Positions 44,764-55,179 of a DNA stretch of 62,507 nt are shown here, piece after piece. The stretch comes from Microbulbifer halophilus (GTDB taxonomy: Bacteria; Pseudomonadota; Gammaproteobacteria; Pseudomonadales; Cellvibrionaceae): contig NZ_JAPIVK010000025.1 in assembly GCF_026183675.1 (NCBI RefSeq), positions 1 through 62,507 on the forward strand, given 5' to 3'. The notes beneath the pieces are model-generated. The model was not told where the DNA came from. It searched no databases and saw nothing but the letters and a program-made list of their open reading frames with translations. The position numbers and the translations under genes were made by a program. Position 1 is the stretch's first letter, and each line of letters begins with the position of its first letter.

Positions 44764-46649
44764 GCGACAACGATAAGGACATTGGCAGCTCCATGATGGA
44801 AATCGACTCCCTGGAAGATATCGCCGCGCTCAAGGAGAGTGTCGATGTGGAGTGCAAGCTGGCGGCGGGCCGGGATGGCAATGGCAAGTTGCCGAAGGAT
44901 TTCTGGGAAACCTACAGCGCCTTTGCCAACACCTATGGCGGTGACGTTTTCCTCGGTATCCGCGAGCTTGCCGCCGGCCGCTTCGAACTGGCCGGTATCG
45001 ACGATCCCGACAAGGTCATCGACGAACTCTGGACCGGACTGAACAATCCGCAGAAAGTCAGCAACTGCGTGCTGCGCGACCGCTGGGTGAGGGTTCTCAC
45101 CATCGACGGCCACTCGGTCATTCATATCCATATCCCCCAGGCCACCCGCAAGCAGCGGCCCGTATATATCAAGGGCAATCCCCTGGTCGGAACCTATATC
45201 CGCCGCAACAGCACCGACCAGCGCCAGGGCGAGGAGTCGGTGCGCAGGATGCTGGCCGAGCAGGTGGAGGATTCCCGGGACGGCGAGATACTGCGGGGCT
45301 ACGGGCTGGACGACCTGGATATCGACAGCTTCAACCAGTACCGCCAGATGTATATCAACCGCCAGCCCGACCATCCCTGGAACCAGCTGGACGCGCAGGA
45401 ATTCCTGTACCGCATCGGCGGCTGGCGCCGGGACCGGGAGACGGGGCACTCGGGATTGACCCGCGCGGGCCTGCTGATGTTTGGCCAACTGACGCCAATC
45501 AAGGAGGCCTTCCCCAACTATATGCTGGATTACCAGGAGCGGCCCGAGCCCAGGGCGGAGCTGCGCTGGGTGGACCGGCTGACACTGGACGGCTCCTGGT
45601 CCGGCAATCTCTTCGACTTCTACCGCCGCGTTATCCGCAAGCTGACCACGGACCTGAAGATTCCCTTCCTGCTCGAGGGGGACCAGCGGCAGGACGACAC
45701 CTCGGTGCACAAGGCTCTACGTGAAGCGCTGGTCAACACGCTGGTGCACGCGGATTTCTCCGGACGGGCATCGATCCTGGTGGTCAAGCGGCCGGATATG
45801 TTCGGCTTTCGCAACCCGGGCCTGATGCGGGTGCCGGTGGATATCGCCGTGGCCGGTGGCAACAGCGACTGCCGCAACCGCCTGCTGCAGGACATGTTCC
45901 GCTATATCGGTCTCGGCGAGAACGCCGGCTCCGGCCTGCCCAAGATTTTCCAGGGCTGGGCCGGCCAGCACTGGCGGCGGCCGGTGCTGCGCGAACACGG
46001 CTCGCCGAGCGAACAGACGTTGCTGGAACTGCATATGCTGAGCCTGGTGCCGGAAAAGGTGCTGGGCGACCTGGAGGCGATGCTGGGTGATCAGGTCTTC
46101 GCCGGACTGACGGATAACGAGCGGCTGGTATTGGCCACCGCGCGGATCGAGATCACGGTGGATCACAGCAGAATGATGTCGATCCTGGATCTCCACCCGC
46201 GCGACCTGACGCTGCTGTTCTCCGGCCTGGTGGACAAGGGCCTGCTGGAGCGCGCGGGCTCGGGCCGCGGCACCGTCTACTTCTTGCCGGATGCCCGCGC
46301 CCGGGATCTGCTGGCGGAGAGCGACAATGGAGAAGGAGATATCGCCAAAGGTCCGGAGCTGGGGTCCGGACCTTTGGCGGCAGGGTTCGGACATTGGGAG
46401 CTTCTGCGGGACATTGCCCGGCCCGTAGCGGCGCGCGGCAAGGCGCCGCGAGAGGAAGTGGAATCGGTAATCAAGGCGCTGTGCGAGCAGCAGTCCCTGC
46501 GCCTCGAGGAACTGGAGCAACTGCTGAACCGGTCCGCCGAATCCCTGCGCAAGCACTATCTGCAGCCGCTGGTGAAGTCCAAGCAGCTACAGCTGAAATA
46601 CCCGACCAAACCGAACCACCCGCAACAGGCCTACCAGCGAGGAGAGTGA
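44760..46649 (+). CDS. AlbA_2 (RecG-like) ATP-binding regulator in RM operon
   Basis: A 629-residue protein. Residues ~20-150 form an AlbA_2/Schlafen-type domain (SVDVECKLAAGRDGNGKLPK, then FANTYGGDVFLGI). Residues ~310-400 hold a GHKL-like ATPase part (HKALREALVNTLVHADFSG, IGLGENAGSGLPKI), and winged-helix-like segments follow to the end. This set is common in predicted transcriptional regulators and phage-defence accessory proteins. The TTG at 44760 overlaps the upstream stop; an ATG at 44793 is an equally plausible start. It sits 6 bp before hsdR, so it is transcribed with the RM genes. It may control them or act as an accessory defence module; not demonstrable here. Confidence 0.78.
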   Translation: MSDNDKDIGSSMMEIDSLEDIAALKESVDVECKLAAGRDGNGKLPKDFWETYSAFANTYGGDVFLGIRELAAGRFELAGIDDPDKVIDELWTGLNNPQKVSNCVLRDRWVRVLTIDGHSVIHIHIPQATRKQRPVYIKGNPLVGTYIRRNSTDQRQGEESVRRMLAEQVEDSRDGEILRGYGLDDLDIDSFNQYRQMYINRQPDHPWNQLDAQEFLYRIGGWRRDRETGHSGLTRAGLLMFGQLTPIKEAFPNYMLDYQERPEPRAELRWVDRLTLDGSWSGNLFDFYRRVIRKLTTDLKIPFLLEGDQRQDDTSVHKALREALVNTLVHADFSGRASILVVKRPDMFGFRNPGLMRVPVDIAVAGGNSDCRNRLLQDMFRYIGLGENAGSGLPKIFQGWAGQHWRRPVLREHGSPSEQTLLELHMLSLVPEKVLGDLEAMLGDQVFAGLTDNERLVLATARIEITVDHSRMMSILDLHPRDLTLLFSGLVDKGLLERAGSGRGTVYFLPDARARDLLAESDNGEGDIAKGPELGSGPLAAGFGHWELLRDIARPVAARGKAPREEVESVIKALCEQQSLRLEELEQLLNRSAESLRKHYLQPLVKSKQLQLKYPTKPNHPQQAYQRGE

Positions 46650-46655
46650 CAGCCC

Positions 46656-49600
46656 ATGATGACCGAGGAGTCCCTGGAGCGGCAGTGTTTGCAGTGGTTT
46701 GCAGACGGCGGTTGGGAAGTGGGGCACGGACCCGATATAGCCCCCGACGGCGACGCCCCGGAGCGGCGTGACTATCGCCAGGTGCTGCTGTCCGCCGATC
46801 TGGAGGCGGCCATCCGCCGCATCAATCCGCACCTGCCCGCGAGTGCCGTCGAGCAGGCGCTGGCGGTGGCCGGCAGACCGGAAAGCCCCGATGTGACCAC
46901 CAGCAATTGGGTGTTTCACCGCCTGCTGCTCGACGGGGTAGTGGTCGAGTACAAGAACCGGGGCATGACGGTCCACGACCGGGCGTTTCTGATGGATTTC
47001 GACGATCTCTCGGCCAACCGTTTTCGCGTGATCAACCAGTACACCCTGTCGGGCAGCAAACAGCTCCGCCGCCCGGATGTGGTCTGCTTTATCAACGGCC
47101 TGCCCCTGGCAGTGCTGGAGCTCAAGAATCCCAACAGCGAGAACGCCGATATCTGGGATGCGTTCAACCAGATCCAGACCTACAGGGAGGAAATCCCGGA
47201 CCTGTTTGTCTACAACGCGGCCTCGATTATCAGCGATGGCTACAACGCTAGGGTTGGCTCGCTGACGGCGAACCGCGAGCGCTTTATGCCCTGGCGCACC
47301 ATTCGCGACGAGGGCGACAAGCCGCTGCTGGACTGGCAGCTGGAAGCCGTGGTGCGGGGCTTTTTCGACCGGGCGCTGTTCCTCGATTACCTGCGCTATT
47401 TCATTCTTTTCGAGAGGGATTCCGACCGGCTGACCAAGAAGATTGCCGGCTATCACCAGTTCCATGCGGTGCGCGAGGCGGTAAAGGCAACGGTTACAGC
47501 GGCCCGGCAGATGGACGGGCCGGAAGTCCGCGAGAAAAGGGCCACCTACGGCGATGAGGTGGTGCCCGGCAGTAAGAAGGCCGGCGTAGTCTGGCACACC
47601 CAGGGCTCTGGCAAGAGCATCTCCATGTGCTGCTACGCGGGCAAGCTGTTGCAACAGCCGGAAATGAACAACCCCACGCTGATTGTGGTGACCGACCGCA
47701 ACGACCTGGACGGCCAGCTGTATGCCACTTTCAGCAATGCCCGCGAGCTGCTGAAGCAGGAGCCGGTGCAGGTTGGGGATCGGGAGCAACTGCGCCAGCT
47801 GCTGGCCGAGCGGGAATCCGGCGGCATTATCTTCACCACGGTGCAGAAGTTCGCGCTGCTGGAAGGTGAGGCCGGCCATCCGGTTCTGAACGGCCGCCAC
47901 AATATCGTGGTGATCTCCGATGAGGCCCACCGCAGCCAGTACGGCCTGAAGGCGACCCTGAAGAAGGACGGCCGCTACAAGTTCGGCTATGCGAAGCATA
48001 TGCGCGACGCGCTGCCGAACGCCTCCTTTATCGGTTTTACCGGTACCCCCATCGCCAGCGAGGACAGGGACACCCGCGCGGTGTTCGGCGACTATGTGTC
48101 CATCTACGATATCCAGGACGCGGTGGACGACGGCGCTACGGTGCCCATCTACTACGAATCCCGGCTGGCCAAGCTCGACATCAACCGCGAAGCCATCGAC
48201 GAGCTCTCGCAACAAGTGGAGGAGGTCGTCGAAGACGAGGAGGACATCAGCTCCCGCGAGAGGACCAAGGGTGAGTGGAGCCGGCTGGAAAAGCTGGTGG
48301 GTGCCGGGCCGCGCCTGAGGGAGGTGGCTGCGGACCTGGTGCAGCACTTCGAGACCCGCAATGCGTCGATGGATGGCAAGGCCATGATCGTGGCCATGAG
48401 CCGGGATATCTGTGCCCATCTCTATAACGAAATCGTGGCGCTGCGACCGGATTGGCATGACTCCGACCCGGAAAAGGGCGCGATCAAGATCGTGATGACC
48501 GGCTCCGCCTCCGACAAACCCCTGCTGCAACCGCATATCTACAACAAGCAGACCAAGAAACGGCTGGAAAAGCGTTTCAAGGATAGCAGCGACCCGCTCA
48601 AGCTGGTGATTGTGCGCGATATGTGGCTGACCGGCTTCGATGCCCCCTGCTGCCACACCATGTATGTGGACAAACCCATGCGGGGCCACAACCTGATGCA
48701 GGCCATCGCGCGGGTGAACCGCGTTTTCAAGGACAAGCCCGGTGGCTTGGTGGTGGATTACATCGGCATCGCGAATGAATTGAAGCAGGCACTGAAAACC
48801 TACACCGACGCGAAGGGGAAGGGCGAGCCCACCCACAGTACGGGGGAGGCCTATGCCATCCTGCTGGAGAGACTGGATAGTATTCGTGGCATGTTCGCCA
48901 AGGGGCCCCGCGGTGACGGCTTCGACTACAGCGGTTTTGAGGAGGACCCCAACAGCCTGCTGGTTCCCACGGCCAACTACATTCTGGGCCTGGAAGATGG
49001 CAAGAAGCGTTTCCTCGATACCTTGCTGGCCATCAACAAGGCCTACTCCCTGTGCAGTACCCTGGACGAGGCCCGCACCCTGCATAAGGAGGTGGCTTTC
49101 CTGTCCGCGGTCAAGGCGGCGATCGTCAAGCACACTAGCGTGGACAGAAAGCTCACTCGCGAGGAAAAGAACTCCGCACTCAAGCAGATCCTGGACAATG
49201 CGCTGGTCTCGGAAGGCGTCACGGACGTGTTTGCCTTGTGTGGTCTCGACAAGCCCAATATCGGCCTGCTATCCGACGAGTTCCTGGAAGACGTGCGGCA
49301 GATACCCTACAGGAACTTTGCGGTAGAACTGCTGGAGAAACTGCTGAAAGATGACATCAAAGCGAAAACCCGCAATAACGTGGTGCAGGAGAAAAAGTAC
49401 AGCGACCGCCTGCGGGAAACCCTGCGCAAGTACAACAATCGCGGTATCGAGACCGCCCAAGTGATCGAGGAACTGATTGCCATGGCGAAACAGTTCCAGG
49501 CCGACCTGGAACGGGATGCTGCTCTTGGTTTGAACCAAGACGAGATAGCCTTCTACGACGCCCTGGCCGATAACCAAAGCGCCGTGCGAGAGTTGGGCGA

Positions 49601-49814
49601 CGACATCCTGAAGAAGATCGCCGTGGAGATCACCGACAAACTGCGCAAATCCACTACTGTGGACTGGCAGGTGCGGGAAAGTGTGCGAGCGAAACTGCGG
49701 ATTCTGGTTCGCAGGACACTGCGGCGATACAAGTATCCACCGGACGATGCGCCGCAAGCGGTGGAGCTGATTTTGCAACAGGCCGAGAAGTTATCAAATG
49801 CGTGGAGCCATTGA
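46656..49814 (+). CDS. hsdR: type I restriction endonuclease / translocase subunit
   Basis: A 1052-residue ATP-driven restriction motor. The N-terminal nuclease domain has [20 protein letters not shown] (about residues 139-158) with the catalytic E-x-K. The helicase part has Walker A in [12 protein letters not shown] (about 316), DEAH in [11 protein letters not shown] (about 420) and motif [24 protein letters not shown] later segment reads [20 protein letters not shown]. The C-terminal helical region for HsdM contact is intact. Last gene of the operon, 6 bp after the AlbA_2 gene. With hsdM and hsdS intact, an active system is expected. Confidence 0.96.
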   Translation: MMTEESLERQCLQWFADGGWEVGHGPDIAPDGDAPERRDYRQVLLSADLEAAIRRINPHLPASAVEQALAVAGRPESPDVTTSNWVFHRLLLDGVVVEYKNRGMTVHDRAFLMDFDDLSANRFRVINQYTLSGSKQLRRPDVVCFINGLPLAVLELKNPNSENADIWDAFNQIQTYREEIPDLFVYNAASIISDGYNARVGSLTANRERFMPWRTIRDEGDKPLLDWQLEAVVRGFFDRALFLDYLRYFILFERDSDRLTKKIAGYHQFHAVREAVKATVTAARQMDGPEVREKRATYGDEVVPGSKKAGVVWHTQGSGKSISMCCYAGKLLQQPEMNNPTLIVVTDRNDLDGQLYATFSNARELLKQEPVQVGDREQLRQLLAERESGGIIFTTVQKFALLEGEAGHPVLNGRHNIVVISDEAHRSQYGLKATLKKDGRYKFGYAKHMRDALPNASFIGFTGTPIASEDRDTRAVFGDYVSIYDIQDAVDDGATVPIYYESRLAKLDINREAIDELSQQVEEVVEDEEDISSRERTKGEWSRLEKLVGAGPRLREVAADLVQHFETRNASMDGKAMIVAMSRDICAHLYNEIVALRPDWHDSDPEKGAIKIVMTGSASDKPLLQPHIYNKQTKKRLEKRFKDSSDPLKLVIVRDMWLTGFDAPCCHTMYVDKPMRGHNLMQAIARVNRVFKDKPGGLVVDYIGIANELKQALKTYTDAKGKGEPTHSTGEAYAILLERLDSIRGMFAKGPRGDGFDYSGFEEDPNSLLVPTANYILGLEDGKKRFLDTLLAINKAYSLCSTLDEARTLHKEVAFLSAVKAAIVKHTSVDRKLTREEKNSALKQILDNALVSEGVTDVFALCGLDKPNIGLLSDEFLEDVRQIPYRNFAVELLEKLLKDDIKAKTRNNVVQEKKYSDRLRETLRKYNNRGIETAQVIEELIAMAKQFQADLERDAALGLNQDEIAFYDALADNQSAVRELGDDILKKIAVEITDKLRKSTTVDWQVRESVRAKLRILVRRTLRRYKYPPDDAPQAVELILQQAEKLSNAWSH

Positions 49815-49854
49815 GGGCTTTCGGCTTGAAGGCTTCGCACCATGGATCGGGGGG

Positions 49855-49909
49855 CTTTGGCGGGCCTGAGGCCCGCGTGCGGAGCTGGAGCTCCGCGGTC
49901 CCGGTATCC
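49855..49909. repeat. palindromic intergenic repeat, copy 2 (right edge of RM island)
   Basis: The reverse complement matches the element at 38480-38536 over about 50 bp (shared CCGGGACCGCGGAGCTCCAG core, then a diverging second hairpin). It lies between hsdR and malT, which converge. Confidence 0.7.
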
Positions 49910-49946
49910 CCTCTCCCCAGCCCCTCTTCCTAGAGGAGAGCGGAGT

Positions 49947-52658
49947 TTATTGATCCTGCACCGACCGCAACATCTGCTCCGCCAGCGCAATCGCCTCTTG
50001 CCGGTCTTTGACGTCCAGCTTCTGGTAGAGGCTGCGGATATGGGTCTTGATGGTGCTGGGGGCCACCTTGAAGTGGCGGGCGATGCGCTCGTTGGAGAGG
50101 CCCGAGTGGATGGCGTTCAGCACCTGCCACTCGCGCGGGGTCAGCGGTGAGTGGCGCAGGAAGTCCGGCACGGCGTTGCTGTCGAGTATCTCGCGGATGA
50201 TGGTTTCGTCGAGCTCGATGCGGATGCCACCGTCCAGTTCCGGTTGCTGCTGGGCCAGGCGGATCAGCGATTCGGCGGTGTTCCGCTCGGCATCGCTGAG
50301 GTCGGTTTCCAGCGCTGCCTTCAGGATCACGATCAGCGGCTTGCCGATCTGCAGGAAGCTGGCGCGGAAGTCGCGCTCGGCGGCGATGCTCAGGGCCTCG
50401 CGGATGGCGTCCAGGGCACTGTCGCGCTGCTCCCGCAACCACAGGAGGTGCGCTTCCTGCACCAGGTTGCGCAGACAGTCGGTGACCAGGCCGCAGTCGC
50501 GGGCCACCTGCAGCAGGCGGGTGAGCAGGCGGTTGGCGTCGGACCAGCGGTGCAGCTCGATCAGGGCGCGGACATGATTGCGGCCGTTGCACTGTTCGAA
50601 GTGGTTGGCGGGTCTGTCCGCCACCGGCTGCGACTGTTCCAGCCAGGCGTATATGGCCTCGCGGTCGTCCAGCGCGCGCCAGGCGCGGATGCGCGCGGCG
50701 TCGGCGTTGGCGATCCAGTCCAGGTGGTAGCGCTCGCCGGCCATCAGCCGATCGATGCGCGCCAGCCACTCGAGGGATTCCTCCTTCTCGCCGCGGGCCT
50801 GGGACACTTTCAGCAGCAGCGTGTATTCCGGCAACAGCCAGCGCTCGCCCACCTTGCGGTTGATTTGCATGCCGCGGCGGGCGGAGGCGGCGGCGCCGTC
50901 CAGGTCAACCTGTTCCCACTGCAGCTGGCCGCGCAGGCGGCAGATGAATTCGGAGATGGGCAGGCCCACGAGGTGGTGTTCCTGCACCAGGCGCTGGGCG
51001 CGCTCCTGCAGCGCGTCGGCCTTTTTCATCAGCCCCTGGGCGATGGCGATCTCGGTCTGCTGGCAGACGGCCCAGGTGGCGCTGGGGTAGTCCTGTTCCG
51101 CCAGCGCCAGGGACTCCACCTCGCGCATATGCTGCTCCGCCGCGGCCAGCTCGCCGAGGCAGAAGCCGGTCTCGCCGGTCACCAGCAGCGCGGCGATGCG
51201 GTCGCCGGGCTGGTCGTCGCGCAGCAGCGTCAATGCCTCCTCGGCGTACTCCTTGGCCAGCAGCGTCCGGCCGCGGGCCACGGCGGCCTGGGCGCGGGCG
51301 GCGGCGAAGGCGCCCTCGAAGTCGCGCCACTGGGCCGGGTCCTGGCGCTGCAGCCAGCTCTCGGCGGCAGCCAGGTACTTCTCGCACTGGCCGTGTTCGT
51401 AGTTCTCCTGCGCCAGCTTGGCGGCGATCAACGCGAAGCGGGCGTTGCGGCGCAGCTTGTCCTCGCCCAGCCAGGTCAGGCTGTCCTTTAGCAGGCGGCT
51501 CTGGCCCTCGCGCAGCAGCTGTTCGCCGCGGTCGGCGAGCAGTTGTTCGGCGCGTTCGCTGTCGCCGGCCTCGAGGGCGTGGCGCAGCGCCTCCAGCGGT
51601 TGGCCCATTTCCAGCCAGGTGTCGCAGGCGGTGCTGTGCAGTTGCTCCAGCTGTGCCCTGTCGGTGAGCTGGCGCTGCAGGAAGCGCGCGAATACCGGGT
51701 GGTAGCGGAACCAGCGGCGGCTGGAATCCTGCGCCTGCAGGAAGAGGCCGCGCCGGGCGGTCTGTTCCAGCAGCTGCTGGCCGTCGCCGAGACCGCTCAG
51801 TCTCTCCGCCAGCTGCGCGTTGACGCGGGTCAGGATGGAGGTGCTGGCGAGCAGTTCGCGCAGCTCGGGTTCCAGGCGCTCGAGTACCTCCTCGGCCAGG
51901 TAGTCGAGAATATGGCTGTGGCCCTGTTCCAGCTCGGCGAAGTAGTGATCCACCTCGGCGCGGTCGCGCACTGACAGGGCGAACAGTTGCACCGCCGGCG
52001 GCCAGCCCTCGCTCAACTGGTGCAACTGGTCCACACGGTCGTTGTCCAGGGAAAAAGGCAGTCGCTGTTTCAGCAGTTGCGCTATCTCGCCGCTGGTGAG
52101 CGCCAGCTCGCTGCTGCCCAGTTCCAGCAGGCGGCCGGACACGCGTAGCGAAGCCAGTCCCAGCGGGGGCTGGCTGCGGCTGGTGAGCACCACGCCGATG
52201 CCCGCCGGCGCGTGGCGCAGCAGGAAGCGGGTAGCGTCGTGCACGGCGCGGTTGTCGATCTGGTGGTAGTCGTCCAGCACGATGCGCAGCTCGCTCGGCA
52301 GGCCGCGCAGTTCCGCCAGCATCTGGCTGATGATCAGCGCCGCGTCCGGGTGCTGCTGGGCGGCCAGCAGGCCGTGTGTCTCGGGCACGCCGTTGCCGGT
52401 GGCGCGGTGCACGCTCTCCACCAGGTAGCGGCAAAACTGCGCCGGGTCGTTGTCGCTGGCGTCGAGGGAGAACCAGGCCACGGGATTGTCCTGGGTCAGG
52501 GCCCAGGAGGACACCAGGGTGGTCTTGCCGTAGCCGGCCGGCGCCGTGACCAGCAGCAACTGATCGCTGTGGCTGTCGTCCAGCAGTGACAGCAGTCGCG
52601 GTCGCGGCAGTGTGTGCTCGGGGCAGTCCGGCAGGCTGTACTTGGAGGTCAGTAACAT
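49947..52658 (-). CDS. malT: LuxR-family ATP-dependent maltose regulon activator
   Basis: A 903-residue STAND-type activator, the same size as E. coli MalT (901). Beginning at ATG 52658 it reads MLLTSKYSLPDCPEHTLPRP, with Walker A VTAPAGYGKTTLVSSWAL and IVLDDYHQID as the Walker B region. LRVSGRLLELGSSELALT matches MalT closely. TPR-like superhelical repeats follow, and the end is a LuxR helix-turn-helix (SPLTPREWQVLNAIHSGLSN, then ERIARHFKVAPSTIKTHI). The frame is open 56 codons further upstream, but that part has no family similarity. MalT activates maltodextrin genes when bound to maltotriose and ATP; the GH13 gene at 36401 is a likely target. Confidence 0.93.
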   Translation of the reverse strand: MLLTSKYSLPDCPEHTLPRPRLLSLLDDSHSDQLLLVTAPAGYGKTTLVSSWALTQDNPVAWFSLDASDNDPAQFCRYLVESVHRATGNGVPETHGLLAAQQHPDAALIISQMLAELRGLPSELRIVLDDYHQIDNRAVHDATRFLLRHAPAGIGVVLTSRSQPPLGLASLRVSGRLLELGSSELALTSGEIAQLLKQRLPFSLDNDRVDQLHQLSEGWPPAVQLFALSVRDRAEVDHYFAELEQGHSHILDYLAEEVLERLEPELRELLASTSILTRVNAQLAERLSGLGDGQQLLEQTARRGLFLQAQDSSRRWFRYHPVFARFLQRQLTDRAQLEQLHSTACDTWLEMGQPLEALRHALEAGDSERAEQLLADRGEQLLREGQSRLLKDSLTWLGEDKLRRNARFALIAAKLAQENYEHGQCEKYLAAAESWLQRQDPAQWRDFEGAFAAARAQAAVARGRTLLAKEYAEEALTLLRDDQPGDRIAALLVTGETGFCLGELAAAEQHMREVESLALAEQDYPSATWAVCQQTEIAIAQGLMKKADALQERAQRLVQEHHLVGLPISEFICRLRGQLQWEQVDLDGAAASARRGMQINRKVGERWLLPEYTLLLKVSQARGEKEESLEWLARIDRLMAGERYHLDWIANADAARIRAWRALDDREAIYAWLEQSQPVADRPANHFEQCNGRNHVRALIELHRWSDANRLLTRLLQVARDCGLVTDCLRNLVQEAHLLWLREQRDSALDAIREALSIAAERDFRASFLQIGKPLIVILKAALETDLSDAERNTAESLIRLAQQQPELDGGIRIELDETIIREILDSNAVPDFLRHSPLTPREWQVLNAIHSGLSNERIARHFKVAPSTIKTHIRSLYQKLDVKDRQEAIALAEQMLRSVQDQ

Positions 52659-52897
52659 CGCTGGGTGCGGTTCGTCTTTGGTGGTTGATTTTTGTACAGA
52701 CGAGATTATGCACCATAAGGGTGGCATGGGGACAGGGGTATGACATCCTCCGCCGTCGGGGCGTAGAAGTTTGCAATATGCGGTCCAACTGGTAGTTTCG
52801 TCAGGTTCAGCGGTGCCCATTAACAAGAACGACAGGCGCTTCTTCTGACAAAAAGCATCCTCGAAGCGCCGTACGAGAATAAATACAGGGGCGAGAA

Positions 52898-53794
52898 ATG
52901 GCCGATATAGTGATTCTGGCAGCGCCGGGTATGGGGGCGGTGGACGAGCGTTTCGCCGACCCGCTGTTCGCCGTATTGCGCGAGGGGCTGGGGGAGGATG
53001 ACTGGTCGCGGTTGCACTGCGACACCATCCTCTGCCAGGGCCACCTGCAGACCAATATCGAGCGGGTGTTCGAGGGCATGCAGAAGCGCGATATGGACTT
53101 CCTGCGCGCGCGCAAGTTCATGCTCTACGGGCTGGCCGAGAGCGCCGCGCAGATGAATGAACTGCAGCAGCGCGGCGGCAACTACGAAAAGACCCAGCAA
53201 TCCATCTATTCCACCCTGGAAAAGGCCGCCGCGGCCGCCAGCGAGACGGCGCCGGTGATTCTGCTCAGTCACTCGGTGGGCTGTATCAACCTCTCCAATT
53301 ATCTGTGGGACGCCCAGCGCCCCAGCGTCAACCACGGCATCTGGCGGGACGGCGGTCCCCGCGGCGTACACAAGGGGTCGGCGCGGGACCTGTTCCTGCG
53401 GCTCAAAAGCCTCAGCCACTGGTATACCCTCGGCGCCGGCAACCCGCTCTGGTGCGCGGGCATGCCGCGGGAGCAGATACAGGCGGTCACCTCCGATACC
53501 CGCGGCTACAACTTTCGCTGGAAGAACTTCTACCACCCCGACGACCTGTTCGGCTGGCCGCTAAAGCCGCTCTCCCCCTCCTACAACCAGTCGGTCTACC
53601 GAGACTACGAGACCCGCCCGCTGACAGACTGGAGCGCGTCCAACTGGGGCCCGCAGCTGGTCTCCCACCACGGCTACTGGAGCGACGCGCTGGTACAGCG
53701 GCAACTGCTGGAGGACCTGCGGGAACTGCTGAACAGGAACCGCGGCCGCAGACCGGCAACACCGGCGCGAAACCGTGCGGCTGCCGCGGTATAA
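52898..53794 (+). CDS. predicted alpha/beta-hydrolase-like protein, function unknown
   Basis: A 298-residue cytoplasmic protein. A hydrolase-like start (IVILAAPGMGAVDERF) and ILLSHSVGCINLSNYL with a nucleophile-elbow-like S-H-S-V-G suggest an alpha/beta-hydrolase fold, with Ser as candidate nucleophile and a late His (LVSHHGYWSD). No named family was recognised. A GGGGCGAGA-type site precedes the ATG. It is divergent from malT and 36 bp upstream of gloC, probably co-transcribed with the genes that follow. Confidence 0.6.
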   Translation: MADIVILAAPGMGAVDERFADPLFAVLREGLGEDDWSRLHCDTILCQGHLQTNIERVFEGMQKRDMDFLRARKFMLYGLAESAAQMNELQQRGGNYEKTQQSIYSTLEKAAAAASETAPVILLSHSVGCINLSNYLWDAQRPSVNHGIWRDGGPRGVHKGSARDLFLRLKSLSHWYTLGAGNPLWCAGMPREQIQAVTSDTRGYNFRWKNFYHPDDLFGWPLKPLSPSYNQSVYRDYETRPLTDWSASNWGPQLVSHHGYWSDALVQRQLLEDLRELLNRNRGRRPATPARNRAAAAV

Positions 53795-53830
53795 TCTCCG
53801 CCACATTCTCAGCAGTAGTGGGTAGCGAAT

Positions 53831-54481
53831 ATGTCCCTGCAATTTCACACCGTGCCGGTCACGCCCTTTCAGCAGAACTGCACCCTGCTCTGGTGTGAAG
53901 ACAGCCTGCGCGCCGCGGTGGTGGATCCGGGCGGCGATATCGACAAGATTCTCGCTGCCGTGGAAGAGCGCGGCCTGAAACTGGAAAAGATCCTGCTGAC
54001 CCACGGCCACCTGGACCATGTGGGCGGTACCGCCGAGCTGTCGAAGCAGTTGCAACTGCCGATCGAGGGCCCGCACGAGGACGACGCCTTCTGGATCGAA
54101 CAGCTGGCGCTGCAGACACAGATGTTCGGCTTCCCGCCGGTGGAGACCTTTACCCTGGACCGCTGGCTGCACCAGGGCGACACCGTCACCGTCGGTGACG
54201 AGACACTGGAGGTACACCACTGCCCGGGCCACACCCCCGGTCATGTGATTCTGTTCCACCGCCCCACCAACCTGGCGCTGGTGGGCGATGTGTTGTTCGC
54301 CGGCTCCATCGGCCGCACGGATTTTCCCCGGGGCGACCACGATACCCTGATCCGCTCCATTAAAGAAAAGCTGTGGCCGCTGGGCGACGAGGTGCGCTTT
54401 GTACCCGGCCACGGCCCCATGTCCACCTTCGGTCACGAGCGGCAGACGAATCCCTTCGTGGCCGACAAGCGCTTCGGCTGA
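53831..54481 (+). CDS. gloC: metallo-beta-lactamase-fold hydrolase, GloC/YcbL type
   Basis: A 216-residue dinuclear metal thioesterase of the glyoxalase II type, expected to hydrolyse S-lactoylglutathione in methylglyoxal detoxification. The metal site THGHLDHVGG provides His58, His60, Asp62 and His63; further ligands are in CPGHTPGHV and the closing FVPGHGPMSTFGHERQTNPF. Sequence runs parallel to E. coli YcbL (PVTPFQQNCTLLWCE, GRTDFPRGDH). Follows the hydrolase-like gene closely. Confidence 0.88.
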   Translation: MSLQFHTVPVTPFQQNCTLLWCEDSLRAAVVDPGGDIDKILAAVEERGLKLEKILLTHGHLDHVGGTAELSKQLQLPIEGPHEDDAFWIEQLALQTQMFGFPPVETFTLDRWLHQGDTVTVGDETLEVHHCPGHTPGHVILFHRPTNLALVGDVLFAGSIGRTDFPRGDHDTLIRSIKEKLWPLGDEVRFVPGHGPMSTFGHERQTNPFVADKRFG

Positions 54482-54518
54482 CGACGCGATCCCGATAACG
54501 ACAAGCAGTGAGGCCGCC

Positions 54519-55151
54519 ATGCCATTACTGAAACGCCTGCTGATACTGTTGTCCGCACTGCTGGCCGGCTGCGCCGTGGTCTCCGAGGAGGAGTGCCGCG
54601 CCGGGCTCTGGTACGAGCGCGGCGTGGAGGACGGCGCCCGTGGCCGCAACCAGTCGCTGGTGTACGATATCGCCCAGACCTGCCAGCAGGAGTACGGGGT
54701 GCGCGTCGACAGCGAGGCCTGGCTGCGCGGCCACGAGGAGGGCGTGGAGCAGTTCTGTACTCCGGAAAATGGCTACCGCTACGGCCGCCGGGGGCGCAGC
54801 TACAACGGTGTCTGCACAGGCCCCACCGCGGACCTGTTTGTCGACTACTACAAGCAGGGCCTCGCCGACTACCGGGTGGAGCGGCAATACCGCCGACTGG
54901 CGGCGCGGCAGGATCACGTCGAGCGCCAGCTGTACGCGGTGAACGCCGCCCTGGCCGGCGCCGAGGACCCGAACCGCATCGGCAGCCTGCGGATGCGCCG
55001 CGCGAGCCTCAACCGCGAACTGCAGAGGCTGGATATGCAGATGTTCCGCATCGGCGGCTTTGGCTTTGGCTTTGGCACCGGTTTCGGTTTTGGCGGTGAA
55101 TCCGGTTTCGGCACCGGCATCGATTTTCTGTTCTGGCCCGGGTTTTACTGA
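54519..55151 (+). CDS. DUF2799 lipoprotein
   Basis: A 210-residue predicted lipoprotein. The ATG at 54519 is chosen because it begins a lipoprotein signal (MPLLKRLLILLSALLAGC) with lipobox Leu-Leu-Ala-Gly-Cys. The mature part has CRAGLWYERGVEDGARGR and FCTPENGYRYGRRGRSYNGV, typical of DUF2799, then a coiled-coil-prone charged segment, and ends in a Gly-Phe-rich tail (GFGFGFGTGFGFGGESGFG) before FWPGFY. Role unknown; inner or outer membrane anchored. The Gly/Phe tail is unusual for the family. Confidence 0.82.
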   Translation: MPLLKRLLILLSALLAGCAVVSEEECRAGLWYERGVEDGARGRNQSLVYDIAQTCQQEYGVRVDSEAWLRGHEEGVEQFCTPENGYRYGRRGRSYNGVCTGPTADLFVDYYKQGLADYRVERQYRRLAARQDHVERQLYAVNAALAGAEDPNRIGSLRMRRASLNRELQRLDMQMFRIGGFGFGFGTGFGFGGESGFGTGIDFLFWPGFY

Positions 55152-55179
55152 ACCGGGCCGTCCCCTGAGAAGTAACACT

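Noticed and set aside
38400..49950. tRNA-associated integration site for the RM island
   Set aside because: No tRNA gene, integrase or direct att-like repeat was found at either edge; only the inverted palindromic repeats are present.
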